From the NCBI GenBank assembly GCA_900543975.1, contig UQTI01000073.1, positions 1-14,202 on the forward strand: a stretch of DNA of 14,202 bases, read 5' to 3'. Shown piece after piece: positions 1-6,820 of this stretch. The notes under the pieces were generated by a model. It saw nothing but the letters and a program-made list of their open reading frames with translations, was not told the DNA's origin and searched no databases. The stretch is from an uncultured Prevotella sp. (GTDB lineage: Bacteria > Bacteroidota > Bacteroidia > Bacteroidales > Bacteroidaceae). Position 1 is the first letter of the stretch; each line of letters begins with the position of its first letter. The position numbers and the translations under genes were made by a program.

Positions 1-1
1 G

Positions 2-136
2 CAGCAAAGCGGCCAAGCACAGCAGCAGGAGCAGGGCGGTGAGCAGCAAAGCGGCCAAGCACAGCAGCAGGAGCAGGGCGGTGAGCAGCAAAGCGGCGAA
101 GCACAGCAGCAAGAGCAGGGCGGTGAGCAACAAAGC
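2..136 (+). repeat. 42-bp in-frame tandem repeat, 3 copies plus a partial one
   Basis: Units lie at 2-43, 44-85 and 86-127, with a 9-bp remnant at 128-136. The first two are identical and the third differs at two bases, one silent and one changing Gln to Glu. In the tatC frame each unit encodes QQSGQAQQQEQGGE (14 residues). As 42 is a multiple of three, copy-number change would preserve the tatC frame. The array may continue left of the window. A second frame (position 3 to the stop at 153-155) is also open and would encode a Lys/Arg/Ser/Ala-rich tail, so an upstream gene ending there cannot be excluded. Confidence 0.93.
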
Positions 137-940
137 GACGAACCAAAGCCGTTAGACGAGATGACGTTTTGGGACCATCTGGAGGCGTTGCGCTGGATGC
201 TTGTAAGGGTGTTTTCAGCCCTTGGCATCTTCATCATTGGCGGCTTCGCTTTCATTCCCTGGATCTTCGAGCATGTGATCATGGCTCCCATCGACAACCA
301 GTTTTTCCTTTACCGTTGGTTGGCAAAGATGTCGGAGCAGGTGGCCATCATGCCCGACGACTTGACGCGCCCGTTCCATGTCAGCATTATAAACATCCGA
401 CTGTCGTCGCAGTTTTTCCTCCACATGTCGCTGTCGTTCTGGTTGGCGTTACTCATAACCTTCCCCTATCTCGTTTATGAGGTGTGGAAGTTTATCTGCC
501 CGGCGCTCTATGAGAACGAGCGCAAGAGCATGAGGTTCACCTTTGTCTTTGGAACGGTCATGTTCTTCATTGGCTGCGTGGTGGGCTACAGCGTGGTGTT
601 CCCGCTGACGCTGCGGTTCCTCTACAACTACCAGTTGAGCGCATCGATCAGCAACCAGCTGTCGCTCGACTCGTACATGGACAATTTCCTGATGCTTGTG
701 TTCATGATGGGCATCGTGTTTGAGCTTCCCCTGGTGTCGATGCTTTTGGGCAAGATTGGCATTCTGCACCGCGGCTTCTTCAGCACCTACCGTAGCCACG
801 CCGTTGTGGCGTTGCTTGTGGTGGCTGCCTTCATAACGCCCTCGTCAGACCCCTTCACCCTCATGGCGGTTTTCATACCTATCTATATTTTATGGGAGCT
901 GAGCGCCTTCCTGGTGAAGCCAGCGCCAAAGGACGATTAA
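2..940 (+). CDS. tatC: Sec-independent protein translocase subunit TatC, 5' end outside the window
   Basis: TatC is the multi-spanning inner-membrane subunit of the twin-arginine pathway that recognises RR signal peptides of folded exported proteins. Counting from the ATG at 161 (259 residues, the usual TatC length), about six hydrophobic segments are visible. The conserved cytoplasmic loop reads YEVWKFICPALYENER (residues 106-121), with F111 and E120 at the places of the functionally important F94 and E103 of E. coli TatC. Further conserved motifs are FELP (187-190) and ITPSSDPF (225-232). The frame is open upstream to position 2 with no stop and no ATG, GTG or TTG start, and ATG 161 has no convincing ribosome site, so I annotate the gene as entering from the left with a Gln/Glu/Gly-rich N-terminal extension. 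The alternative is a start at 161. Family identity is very secure; the start is not. It converges on the transporter gene ending at 1288. Confidence 0.93.
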   Translation, partial: QQSGQAQQQEQGGEQQSGQAQQQEQGGEQQSGEAQQQEQGGEQQSDEPKPLDEMTFWDHLEALRWMLVRVFSALGIFIIGGFAFIPWIFEHVIMAPIDNQFFLYRWLAKMSEQVAIMPDDLTRPFHVSIINIRLSSQFFLHMSLSFWLALLITFPYLVYEVWKFICPALYENERKSMRFTFVFGTVMFFIGCVVGYSVVFPLTLRFLYNYQLSASISNQLSLDSYMDNFLMLVFMMGIVFELPLVSMLLGKIGILHRGFFSTYRSHAVVALLVVAAFITPSSDPFTLMAVFIPIYILWELSAFLVKPAPKDD

Positions 941-1041
941 GACAGGAGAGGGGGCTTTCTTTGCCTTTCGCTGGCAGAAGAAACATTTGCTTCGCGCTTT
1001 GCACGAGCAAACACAAAATAAAGCATACCTTCTTGCGGAGG

Positions 1042-1144
1042 TTTTAAAGACAATAGAGACAATAGGGACAATTCTTTGATTTGCTGCGGCTGTTATAGCT
1101 TCTCAATCAAAGAATTGTCCCTATTGTCTCTATTGTCTTTAAAA
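1042..1144. repeat. Perfect 40-bp inverted repeat with 23-nt spacer
   Basis: The left arm 1042-1081 and right arm 1105-1144 are exact reverse complements over 40 bp, around a spacer at 1082-1104. Each arm is built from short internal repeats of GACAATAG-type units. It lies in the 347-bp gap between the convergent tatC and transporter genes, so transcripts from either side would form a long hairpin. It could act as a bidirectional terminator, or be a REP/MITE-like repeat. Apart from this and the adjoining array I see nothing recognisable in 941-1041 or 1267-1287. Confidence 0.95.
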
Positions 1145-1266
1145 AAACGTCAAGAAGATAACGTTATCCCCCTATTGTCTTTAAAAAAAACACCAAGAAG
1201 ATAACGTTATCCCCCTATTGTCTTAAAAAAAACGCCAAGAAGATAACATTATCTCCCTATTGTCTT
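1130..1266. repeat. About 42-bp tandem array with GATAACGTTATC palindromes
   Basis: The decamer CTATTGTCTT recurs at 1130, 1172, 1215 and 1257, giving three units of 42, 43 and 42 bp. Each unit continues with an A-run, then CAAGAAGATAACGTTATC and a C-rich stretch. The first two carry the perfect 12-bp palindrome GATAACGTTATC; the third has GATAACATTATC. The start of the array overlaps the right arm of the 40-bp inverted repeat, so the two elements share sequence and probably an origin. There is no open reading frame of note across it. Confidence 0.9.
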
Positions 1267-1287
1267 AAAAACCAAGCCCATTGTCGT

Positions 1288-2949
1288 TCAGACAAAGAAC
1301 ATGATAATAACCTGAGCGATGACAACCCTAAGGAACATGCCGAGCGGATAGACCGATGCATAGCTCACAGAGGCCGAGTCGCCCTTCATCGTGTCGTTGG
1401 CATAGCCCAGAGCCATGGGGTTAGCCATAGCGCCACAAACGATGCCGCAGACCGAACCGAAATCGAGCTTCTTGCTCTTCAGCGCTATTATGCCCACAAT
1501 GAGCACAGGCACCACGGTGAGCACGAAGCCGAGGCCTATCCACAGCAAGCCCTCAGGGCGCATGACGGTATGGAAGAAGTCGCCGCCGGCAGCAAGACCC
1601 AAGCAGGCGAGGTATAGCGAGAGGCCCAGCTTGCGGAGCATGAGCGATGCCGACCGCGTGGTGTAACTGATGAAATGGGCGCGTGGACCAAGCGATCCCA
1701 CAAGTATGCCGACGATGATGGGGCCGCCGGCCATGCCCAGACGCACGGGAGCGCTCATGCCCGGCAGGTTGAGCGGAATGGTGCCGAGGGCGAGACCCAG
1801 GATCATGCCGAAGAAGATGGCGCCGAGGTTTGGCTCGTTGAGCACTTGAACGGCGTTGCCAAGGAAGCTCTCCACATGGTTTATGGCGTCGGGCTTGCCC
1901 ACCACGGTCACGCGGTCGCCATACTGGAGCATAAGATTGTCGGTGGCAAGCAGCTTGATGTCGCCGCGCATCACACGGCTGACGTTCACGCCGTAAGCAT
2001 CGCGCAGATGAAGGGCACCGAGCACCTTGCCGTTGAGCACAGGACGGGTAACGACGATCACACGACTCTCCACATGCGAGTCGATGGCGTTCCAGTCGAT
2101 CTTCTCGCGGTTCCAGTCTTTCTGCACCTTCTCGCCAAACAAGATCTCCATGGCGTCGGCCTCATGGGGCGTGGTCACCACCAGCAGGTTGTCGTTGATG
2201 TGGATCTGCGTCTCTGCCAGCGGCACGATCACGCCGTCGCCGCGCCAGATGCGTGAGATGATAAACTTCATGTGTGTCATCTGCGCAATCTCCGCAATGG
2301 TCTTTCCCGCGAGGGCTGGGTTGATGGCCACATATTGAGCTATGTAGGTATTGTCGGCATCGGGGCTGATCTTCGGTTTCAGGTCATCGGGCTTGACAAC
2401 AAAGCGCCGCATCAGCATCATGGCAAGAATTACGCCCACCACACCCAACGGATAGGTCACGGCGCAGCCCAAGGCGGCACCGCTGCTCGGCACCGAAGCA
2501 TGCTCAAGCGCCTGTTGGGCGGCACCGAGCGCCGGCGTGTTGGTGGTGGCGCCACACAAGATGCCCACCATATCGGGCATGCCCACGGGCAGCACGAAGG
2601 TGAACGCAATGGCCATAACGGTGCCCACCACGATGACGGCGAAGCTCCACATGTTAAACTGTATGCCCTCATGCCGCATCAGTCCGAAGAAGTTGGGACC
2701 GACATACAGGCCGAGGGTGTAGACAAAGAGCGTCAGTCCGAAGGTCTCGGCAAAATCGAGCATCTGCTCGTTGGCGCTCAGGTGGAAGTGTCCCGCCAAG
2801 ATGCCTATGAAGAACACGAAGGCTATGCCTAACGACACGCCACGCACATGAATTTTGCCGAGGGCCAGACCCACGGAGCAGATAAGCGACAGCACCACAA
2901 CGGTCTGCAAAGCTGAATGGACATTAAAAAGTCCGTCTATCCAGGTCAT
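1288..2949 (-). CDS. Putative transporter of the YidE/AspT (AspT/YidE/YbjL duplication) family
   Basis: This is an inner-membrane protein of 553 residues, about the length of E. coli YidE. Two hydrophobic halves (roughly 10-180 and 375-553) flank a hydrophilic middle (about 195-365) that reads as two RCK_C/TrkA_C-like regulatory domains. Each half carries a matching pore-type motif, CGATTNTPALGAA at 132-144 and CGAMANPMALGYAN at 506-519, showing the family's internal duplication. In AspT, the characterised member, this fold exchanges aspartate for alanine; for YidE-like members the substrate is unknown, so none is assigned. RCK_C domains usually bind ligands and gate transport. The ATG at 2949 directly precedes the first hydrophobic segment and follows an A-rich, SD-less leader. 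It lies 74 bp behind the ABC permease on the same strand, so co-transcription is possible. Confidence 0.93.
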   Translation of the reverse strand: MTWIDGLFNVHSALQTVVVLSLICSVGLALGKIHVRGVSLGIAFVFFIGILAGHFHLSANEQMLDFAETFGLTLFVYTLGLYVGPNFFGLMRHEGIQFNMWSFAVIVVGTVMAIAFTFVLPVGMPDMVGILCGATTNTPALGAAQQALEHASVPSSGAALGCAVTYPLGVVGVILAMMLMRRFVVKPDDLKPKISPDADNTYIAQYVAINPALAGKTIAEIAQMTHMKFIISRIWRGDGVIVPLAETQIHINDNLLVVTTPHEADAMEILFGEKVQKDWNREKIDWNAIDSHVESRVIVVTRPVLNGKVLGALHLRDAYGVNVSRVMRGDIKLLATDNLMLQYGDRVTVVGKPDAINHVESFLGNAVQVLNEPNLGAIFFGMILGLALGTIPLNLPGMSAPVRLGMAGGPIIVGILVGSLGPRAHFISYTTRSASLMLRKLGLSLYLACLGLAAGGDFFHTVMRPEGLLWIGLGFVLTVVPVLIVGIIALKSKKLDFGSVCGIVCGAMANPMALGYANDTMKGDSASVSYASVYPLGMFLRVVIAQVIIMFFV

Positions 2950-3023
2950 TATTCTTTTTGTTTTGTTTTCTTTTTGTCAGGTTAGATGGAAGGTCGACCT
3001 TATCATCTGTTTGCGGGTTTGGC

Positions 3024-4271
3024 TCACAGCGCTTTGCCGAGCAGTCGGCGCGACATATATCTCACCGGATACCACGCCGCTGCCCATCCCACGGCCAAGA
3101 CCGTGATGAAGACAATGAGCACATCGCTGTAATGAACGCTCACGGGGTAAGCGTTGACCACGAACGTGCCCGAGCTGTCGCCCATGGGCACAAGACCAAA
3201 CTCTTGCTGTAGCCAGCAGAGAAGCAGTCCGAGCAGTATGCCCACAACAGCACCGAGGGCCGAGATCATGCGTCCCTCAAACAGGAACACGCGTGTAAGC
3301 GTGCGGTCTGTTGCTCCGAGGTTGCGCAGCGTCTGCACATCCTTTTTCTTCTCAATGATGAGCATGGATAGCGAGCCGATGATGTTGAAGCACGCCACCA
3401 CGAGGATGAACGACAGGAAGAGGTATGCCAGCACCTTCTCCACCTGCATTATGCGGAACGTGTCGGCATGTTGCTCAAAGCGGTCGAGCACGTTGAAGCG
3501 CCCCTCAGCAAGGTTTTTGATCTTGCGCTTTGCCGCGTCGATGTCGGTGCCTGGCTTGAGCTTGACCATGAGCTTCGACACCATGCCCTGACGGAAGAAC
3601 AGTCGGCGGGCGAAGGCAATGGATGTGATGAGATAGTCGCGGTCATACTTGGCTTGGTTCACGGCAAAGACCACGCCGGGCGATATGAGCGAGTCGGTGA
3701 CGAACCCGTCGGCAGGCGATGCCATGTCGGTGAGCTGTCCCTCGCGTTGCGGTGCATAGATCTTGAGGAACCCGTCCCAGCGGGCACCCATGCCAAGAGT
3801 CTGTGCCAAGCGTATGCCTGGCACGCCATACTCGAGGTTGGCAGCCTGAAGAGAGAAGTCGCCGTCGCCATATAGAATTTTCTGTATGCGTGTCATGCGG
3901 GCAAAATTGTCGTCCACGCCCATGATGTTGACCATGGCCTGCTGACCGTTATAGAAGGCGAGGGCCTGGTCTTGCACACACTCGGAAACCATGTCGACCT
4001 CTGGCAGCTGACGGATCTTCATGAACACGGCATCGTCGGCAGCCGCCACCTTGCCCTTCACGGGAACGACCTCGAGCTGCGGGTCAAAGTTGGTGAAGAA
4101 CGAAGCGACCAGGTCATGGAAGCCGTTGAACACGCTGAGCACGATGACCAGAGCCATCGTAGCCACCGCCACACCCACCATCGAGATGATGGATATGACG
4201 TTTATGGCGTTGGTGCTCTTCTTCGAGAACAGGTAACGTCGGGCTATGAAGAAAGGAAGGTTGAGCCTCAT
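3024..4271 (-). CDS. ABC transporter permease of the LolC/LolE (FtsX) family
   Basis: The protein has 415 residues and the standard four-helix MacB/LolE layout: a cytoplasmic N-terminus (PFFIARRYLFSKK, 6-18), TM1 about 22-48, a large periplasmic domain about 50-275, then TM2 about 280-304, TM3 about 335-356 and TM4 about 383-403. The conserved stretch EKKKDVQTLRNLGAT (307-321) after TM2 is the coupling region that contacts the ATPase. Relatives extract outer-membrane lipoproteins from the inner membrane for hand-over to LolA. Bacteroidetes often have a single protein of this kind in place of the LolC/LolE pair, so calling it the lipoprotein-release permease is reasonable but inferred. No ATPase (LolD) gene is in the window. 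The start overlaps the rbfA stop by 4 bp (ATGA), which points to translational coupling. A general MacB-like export role is the alternative. Confidence 0.92.
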   Translation of the reverse strand: MRLNLPFFIARRYLFSKKSTNAINVISIISMVGVAVATMALVIVLSVFNGFHDLVASFFTNFDPQLEVVPVKGKVAAADDAVFMKIRQLPEVDMVSECVQDQALAFYNGQQAMVNIMGVDDNFARMTRIQKILYGDGDFSLQAANLEYGVPGIRLAQTLGMGARWDGFLKIYAPQREGQLTDMASPADGFVTDSLISPGVVFAVNQAKYDRDYLITSIAFARRLFFRQGMVSKLMVKLKPGTDIDAAKRKIKNLAEGRFNVLDRFEQHADTFRIMQVEKVLAYLFLSFILVVACFNIIGSLSMLIIEKKKDVQTLRNLGATDRTLTRVFLFEGRMISALGAVVGILLGLLLCWLQQEFGLVPMGDSSGTFVVNAYPVSVHYSDVLIVFITVLAVGWAAAWYPVRYMSRRLLGKAL

Positions 4272-4603
4272 TTCTTTAGCAGCGAGTCGATGTGCTCGAT
4301 ATAGTCGAGCGAGTCGTCAATGAAGAAGCGCAGCTCGGGTATGATGCGCAACTGGTTGCGCACGCGTGTTCCCAGCTCGTAGCGTATGGTCTTCTCACTG
4401 GCGTTGATGTTCTTCATTATCTCATCGCCCTTGTCGGAAGGGAAGATGCTGAGATAAGCTGTGCAGATGCTGAGGTCGGGCGACACGCGACACTTGGTCA
4501 CGCTCACCATCACGCCGTGCATCATTCTTGTCTGCGACTGGAAGATGAGGCTAAGCTCCTTCTGCAGCAGTCGCGCTATTCGGTTTTGTCTTGTTTCTTG
4601 CAT
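4268..4603 (-). CDS. rbfA: 30S ribosome-binding factor RbfA
   Basis: RbfA is a small single-domain KH-fold protein that binds the 30S subunit during late assembly and 16S rRNA maturation and is needed for growth in the cold. The 111-residue product has the family start TRQNRIARLLQKELSLIFQ (4-22), the central VSVTKCRVSPDLSICTAYLS region (33-52) and the end RIIPELRFFIDDSLDYIEHIDSLL (86-109), matching RbfA's conserved PELRF.D.S..Y...ID pattern. The length is typical. The start at 4603 gives this standard N-terminus. The stop overlaps the start of the ABC permease, so the two are almost certainly translated from one message. Upstream lies a repeat-rich gap in which I see no clear promoter. Confidence 0.95.
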   Translation of the reverse strand: MQETRQNRIARLLQKELSLIFQSQTRMMHGVMVSVTKCRVSPDLSICTAYLSIFPSDKGDEIMKNINASEKTIRYELGTRVRNQLRIIPELRFFIDDSLDYIEHIDSLLKK

Positions 4604-4650
4604 ATTTGTTATTGTTTTATTATTGTTTTTTTAAAGCCCCACCCCCGCTA

Positions 4651-4737
4651 TAGGAATGTTGATTTTTGAATGTTGAATGTTGAATTGTTGGCTTTCAGCC
4701 GATGTTGAATTTTCGAATTTTGAATTTTCGAATTTTG
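4651..4737. repeat. GAATGTTGA / GAATTTTCGAATTTT short-period tandem repeats
   Basis: This stretch is built almost entirely of near-copies of GAATGTTGA, TTGAATGTTGAAT and TTCGAATTTTGAATTTTCG, with a small GGCTTTCAGCC stem at about 4690-4700 in the middle. It lies between the DMT transporter and rbfA. It has no coding potential and no recognised regulatory motif. Confidence 0.85.
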
Positions 4738-4787
4738 CGCTCGGCTCGTAGAGACGCTTGCCTAAGCAAGAATTTTCCTCTTTAGAA

Positions 4788-4898
4788 GGGCTATTGAATT
4801 CTTCACTCTTCGTTCTTCACTCTTCCCTTAAATCAGGGCTATCGAATTCTTCACTCTTCACTCTTCGTTCTTCACTCTTCACTCTTCACTCTTCCCTT
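4788..4898. repeat. CACTCTT simple repeats in a duplicated block
   Basis: Runs of (T)TCACTC with the variant TTCGTTC form two related blocks. Each begins GGGCTAT(T/C)GAATTCTTCACTCTT (from 4788 and 4837) and ends CTTCCCTTA. On the minus strand this reads as GAAGAGTGAAGAGTGAA-type repeats starting 4 bp after the stop codon of the DMT transporter gene, so they would lie in its 3' UTR or in the leader of rbfA. No gene is supported here. Confidence 0.88.
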
Positions 4899-4902
4899 AC
4901 CT

Positions 4903-5847
4903 TTACTTCCACCTCCACAGTTTCACGATAATCTTTCCCACAGGAGAGGCAACCCTCGTGAGGCTGTTGAAATGGATGTTCTTGCCCATGACCACAAGCG
5001 TCACGGCAACAAGGATGAGCACTATGCCGACAGCCATGCGCATGGTGAACAGCTCGCCAAAGAGCAGCACGCTGATAACCAACGCCGTGACAGGCTCAAG
5101 GGCACCAAGGATGGCGGTGGGCGTGGAGCCGATGTCGTGAACAGACACCACCATGAGAACCAACGAGAGGACCGTGGGCACGAGGGCCAGCATCAGACCC
5201 AACCCCCACTGCTCGGGCGTGGTAAGCAGCTGTATGTGGTTCGACTCGCTGGTGAACGAGGTGAGGAGCACCGTGAGGGCCGCGAAGATGAGCACATAAA
5301 ACGTGAGCTTGAGCGACGACACACGGATCTGCGACTTGTTCACCACGATGATGTAAAGGGCGTAGGTGAGCGATGAAATGGCCACCAAGCTCACGCCTAT
5401 GCCGCTGAGCGTCTCGCCGTCGCCACCCTTATAGAGCAGTGCTATGCCCATGAGCGCCAGCAAGATAGAGAGAACGGTGCTCGTCGTGACCTTCTCCTTG
5501 AAGAACACGGCCATGATGACCGCCACCATTATGGGATAGACAAAGAGCAGGGTGCTGGCAATGCCGGCTCCCATGAAATGGAAACTGTTGAACAGCGACA
5601 GCGAGGACGATGAGAAGAGCACCCCCAAGCCTGCCATAACAGCAAGCTCGTGACGGGTCACGGCAAACGACTTGCGCTGGACAGCCATGTAAAGGGCCAG
5701 CATAAGCACGGCCAACGAGAAACGGTAGAACAGCACCGAGCATGAGTTGATGCCGTCGGCATAAAGGGGCAACGCACCCAGCGGATTGGCTCCATAACAT
5801 GCAGCGGCGAGGATGCCGCACAACGTTCCTCTTACTTTTGCGCTCAT
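4903..5847 (-). CDS. DMT-superfamily (EamA) transporter
   Basis: The 314-residue product is almost wholly hydrophobic, with about ten predicted membrane helices arranged as two EamA halves (about 5-140 and 150-290). The opening GTLCGILAAACYGANPLGALPLY and the early YRFSLAVLMLAL are typical of this drug/metabolite transporter family, as is the second-half stretch VPTVLSLVLMVVSVHDIGST followed by ILGALEPVTALV. EamA proteins move amino acids, nucleosides or other metabolites, usually outward; nothing here fixes the substrate. The chosen start is the ATG at 5847, directly before the first helix. A consensus minus-strand -7 box lies about 290 bp upstream, which would give a long leader containing a 13-bp tandem repeat. 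The short tail after the last helix (FNSLTRVASPVGKIIVKLWRWK) is basic. Confidence 0.93.
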   Translation of the reverse strand: MSAKVRGTLCGILAAACYGANPLGALPLYADGINSCSVLFYRFSLAVLMLALYMAVQRKSFAVTRHELAVMAGLGVLFSSSSLSLFNSFHFMGAGIASTLLFVYPIMVAVIMAVFFKEKVTTSTVLSILLALMGIALLYKGGDGETLSGIGVSLVAISSLTYALYIIVVNKSQIRVSSLKLTFYVLIFAALTVLLTSFTSESNHIQLLTTPEQWGLGLMLALVPTVLSLVLMVVSVHDIGSTPTAILGALEPVTALVISVLLFGELFTMRMAVGIVLILVAVTLVVMGKNIHFNSLTRVASPVGKIIVKLWRWK

Positions 5848-5932
5848 TTTCTTTCCTTTGTCTCCTTCTTTTTAAATTACTGTCCTGATTATTACTGTTT
5901 TTTGCTTCAGGGGGGTATGGAAACGTGGGTTA

Positions 5933-6023
5933 TGCCAGATGCTTCTGCCATTTGCTTTTGCCAGATGTTCTTGCCAGATGTTCTTGCCAGATGTTTCCGC
6001 CATTTGCGTTTGCCAGATGTTCT
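5933..6023. repeat. 13-bp tandem repeat TGCCAGATGTTCT, 7 units
   Basis: Seven consecutive 13-bp units begin at 5933, 5946, 5959, 5972, 5985, 5998 and 6011. Four read TGCCAGATG(T/C)TTC or TGCCAGATGTTCT with at most small changes among them, the ones at 5946 and 5998 are (T/C)GCCATTTGC(T/G)TT, and degenerate units trail on to about 6050. The period is exact, but 13 is not a multiple of three, which argues against a coding origin. The array lies in the 493-bp divergent region 5848-6340, downstream of the likely minus-strand promoter and so probably in the 5' UTR of the DMT transporter. Outside the repeat and the two promoter boxes I see nothing else in that region. Confidence 0.93.
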
Positions 6024-6135
6024 TGCTAAAAGCTTTTGCCGTTTGTTTGTCCTGTTGTTTTCGCCAAAAGGTTTCACATCTTAACAACGGTGCATCAACA
6101 TGCCCTTTCTTTCGCCACGCCCTTGTTTCAAGGTG

Positions 6136-6143
6136 CAAAGTTA
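6136..6143 (-). promoter_or_regulatory. Candidate Bacteroidetes -7 box for the DMT transporter
   Basis: On the minus strand this reads TAACTTTG, a full match to the Bacteroidetes -7 consensus TAnnTTTG. No clear TTTG -33 element is visible at the usual spacing. If active it would give a leader of about 280 nt in front of the DMT transporter, including the 13-bp tandem repeat. Confidence 0.5.
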
Positions 6144-6258
6144 GCTAAAATAATCCATTCAACATCCCCCGCGCTTTAGTTTTGCTCCACATTTGCATAA
6201 AAAGAAACTTTTTAACCCTTCATTCACACTTTCTTTCATTACTTTCAATAATCTTTCG

Positions 6259-6266
6259 TAACTTTG
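6259..6266 (+). promoter_or_regulatory. Candidate Bacteroidetes -7 box for sufE
   Basis: TAACTTTG matches the TAnnTTTG consensus exactly. A weak -33 candidate, TTTC, lies at 6234-6237 with a 21-bp spacer. The predicted start of transcription is around 6273, leaving a leader of about 70 nt before sufE. It is divergent from the identical box on the other strand at 6136-6143. Confidence 0.55.
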
Positions 6267-6340
6267 CATTGCATTTTTCCACAATGCTTTCATACAGAAA
6301 ACATCGTTAAGTAACACAAAGAACAAAAAAAATAATCATT

Positions 6341-6820
6341 ATGACAATAAACGAACAGCAAGACGAGGTGATCGAGGAGTTTGAGGGATTCACCGACTGG
6401 ATGGACAAATATCAGATGCTCATTGACCTTGGCAACGACCTGGAGCCGCTTGACGCGAAATATAAGACGGAGCAGAACCTCATCGACGGATGCCAGAGCC
6501 GTGTGTGGCTGCAGGCCGACTACACCGACGGCAACATCGTGTTCACAGCCGACAGCGATGCACTCATAACAAAGGGCATCATTGCGTTGCTCATTCAGGT
6601 GCTCAGCGGACACACGCCAAAGGAGATTGCGGAGGCCGACCTCTACTTCATTGACCGCATTGGCCTCAAGGACCACCTCTCGCCCACACGCTCTAACGGA
6701 CTGCTGTCTATGGTGAAGCAGATCCGCATGTATGCACTGGCTTATGAGGCAAAGGAGGAAGAGGGCAAGGCTGAAGGGACCAAGGCAGAAGAGGCAAAGG
6801 AGGGCGCACCCCATGCGTAA
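6341..6820 (+). CDS. sufE: SufE family protein (cysteine desulfurase sulfur acceptor)
   Basis: SufE accepts persulfide sulfur from the cysteine desulfurase SufS and passes it to the SufBCD scaffold during iron-sulfur cluster assembly in the cytoplasm. The 159-residue product carries the family's active-site motif DGCQSRVW with C51, the same number as the catalytic Cys of E. coli SufE. The preceding KTEQNLIDGC and the following GIIALLIQVLSGHTPKEI (78-95) and IGLKDHLSPTRSNGL (108-122) are also typical. From about residue 136 on there is a Glu/Lys/Ala-rich tail (EAKEEEGKAEGTKAEEAKEG) beyond the usual fold, probably disordered. No other suf gene is in the window. The ATG follows an A-rich leader without SD. 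Its stop overlaps the next gene's start by 8 bp, so the two are likely one operon. Confidence 0.95.
   Translation: MTINEQQDEVIEEFEGFTDWMDKYQMLIDLGNDLEPLDAKYKTEQNLIDGCQSRVWLQADYTDGNIVFTADSDALITKGIIALLIQVLSGHTPKEIAEADLYFIDRIGLKDHLSPTRSNGLLSMVKQIRMYALAYEAKEEEGKAEGTKAEEAKEGAPHA
6798..6803 (+). promoter_or_regulatory. Shine-Dalgarno site AGGAGG that fixes the start of the RNA methyltransferase
   Basis: A perfect AGGAGG lies inside the sufE tail, 9 nt before the ATG at 6813. It supports that start over an in-frame upstream one at 6732 that would overlap sufE by nearly 90 bp. Such strong SD sites are not the norm in Bacteroidetes, so it may serve re-initiation at the overlap. Confidence 0.7.

Noticed and set aside
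1130..1266. CRISPR array
   Set aside because: The units are nearly identical along their whole length, so there are no unique spacers; this is a tandem repeat.
1675..2256. 193-residue plus-strand ORF opposite the YidE/AspT-family transporter
   Set aside because: It is His- and Gln-rich shadow coding of a clearly recognisable membrane protein on the other strand.
5933..6050. CRISPR array
   Set aside because: The repeat units are 13 bp and directly abutting, without spacers, and no cas gene is present.
5872..6138. 88-residue minus-strand ORF with repeated NIWQ-like segments before the DMT transporter
   Set aside because: It is produced by the 13-bp repeat read in shifting frames, begins with TTG inside the candidate -7 box, and shows no domain-like composition.
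6732..6812. Longer N-terminus for the RNA methyltransferase
   Set aside because: It would add 27 basic residues unlike the family, overlap sufE by nearly 90 bp, and ignore the AGGAGG site that fits the start at 6813.
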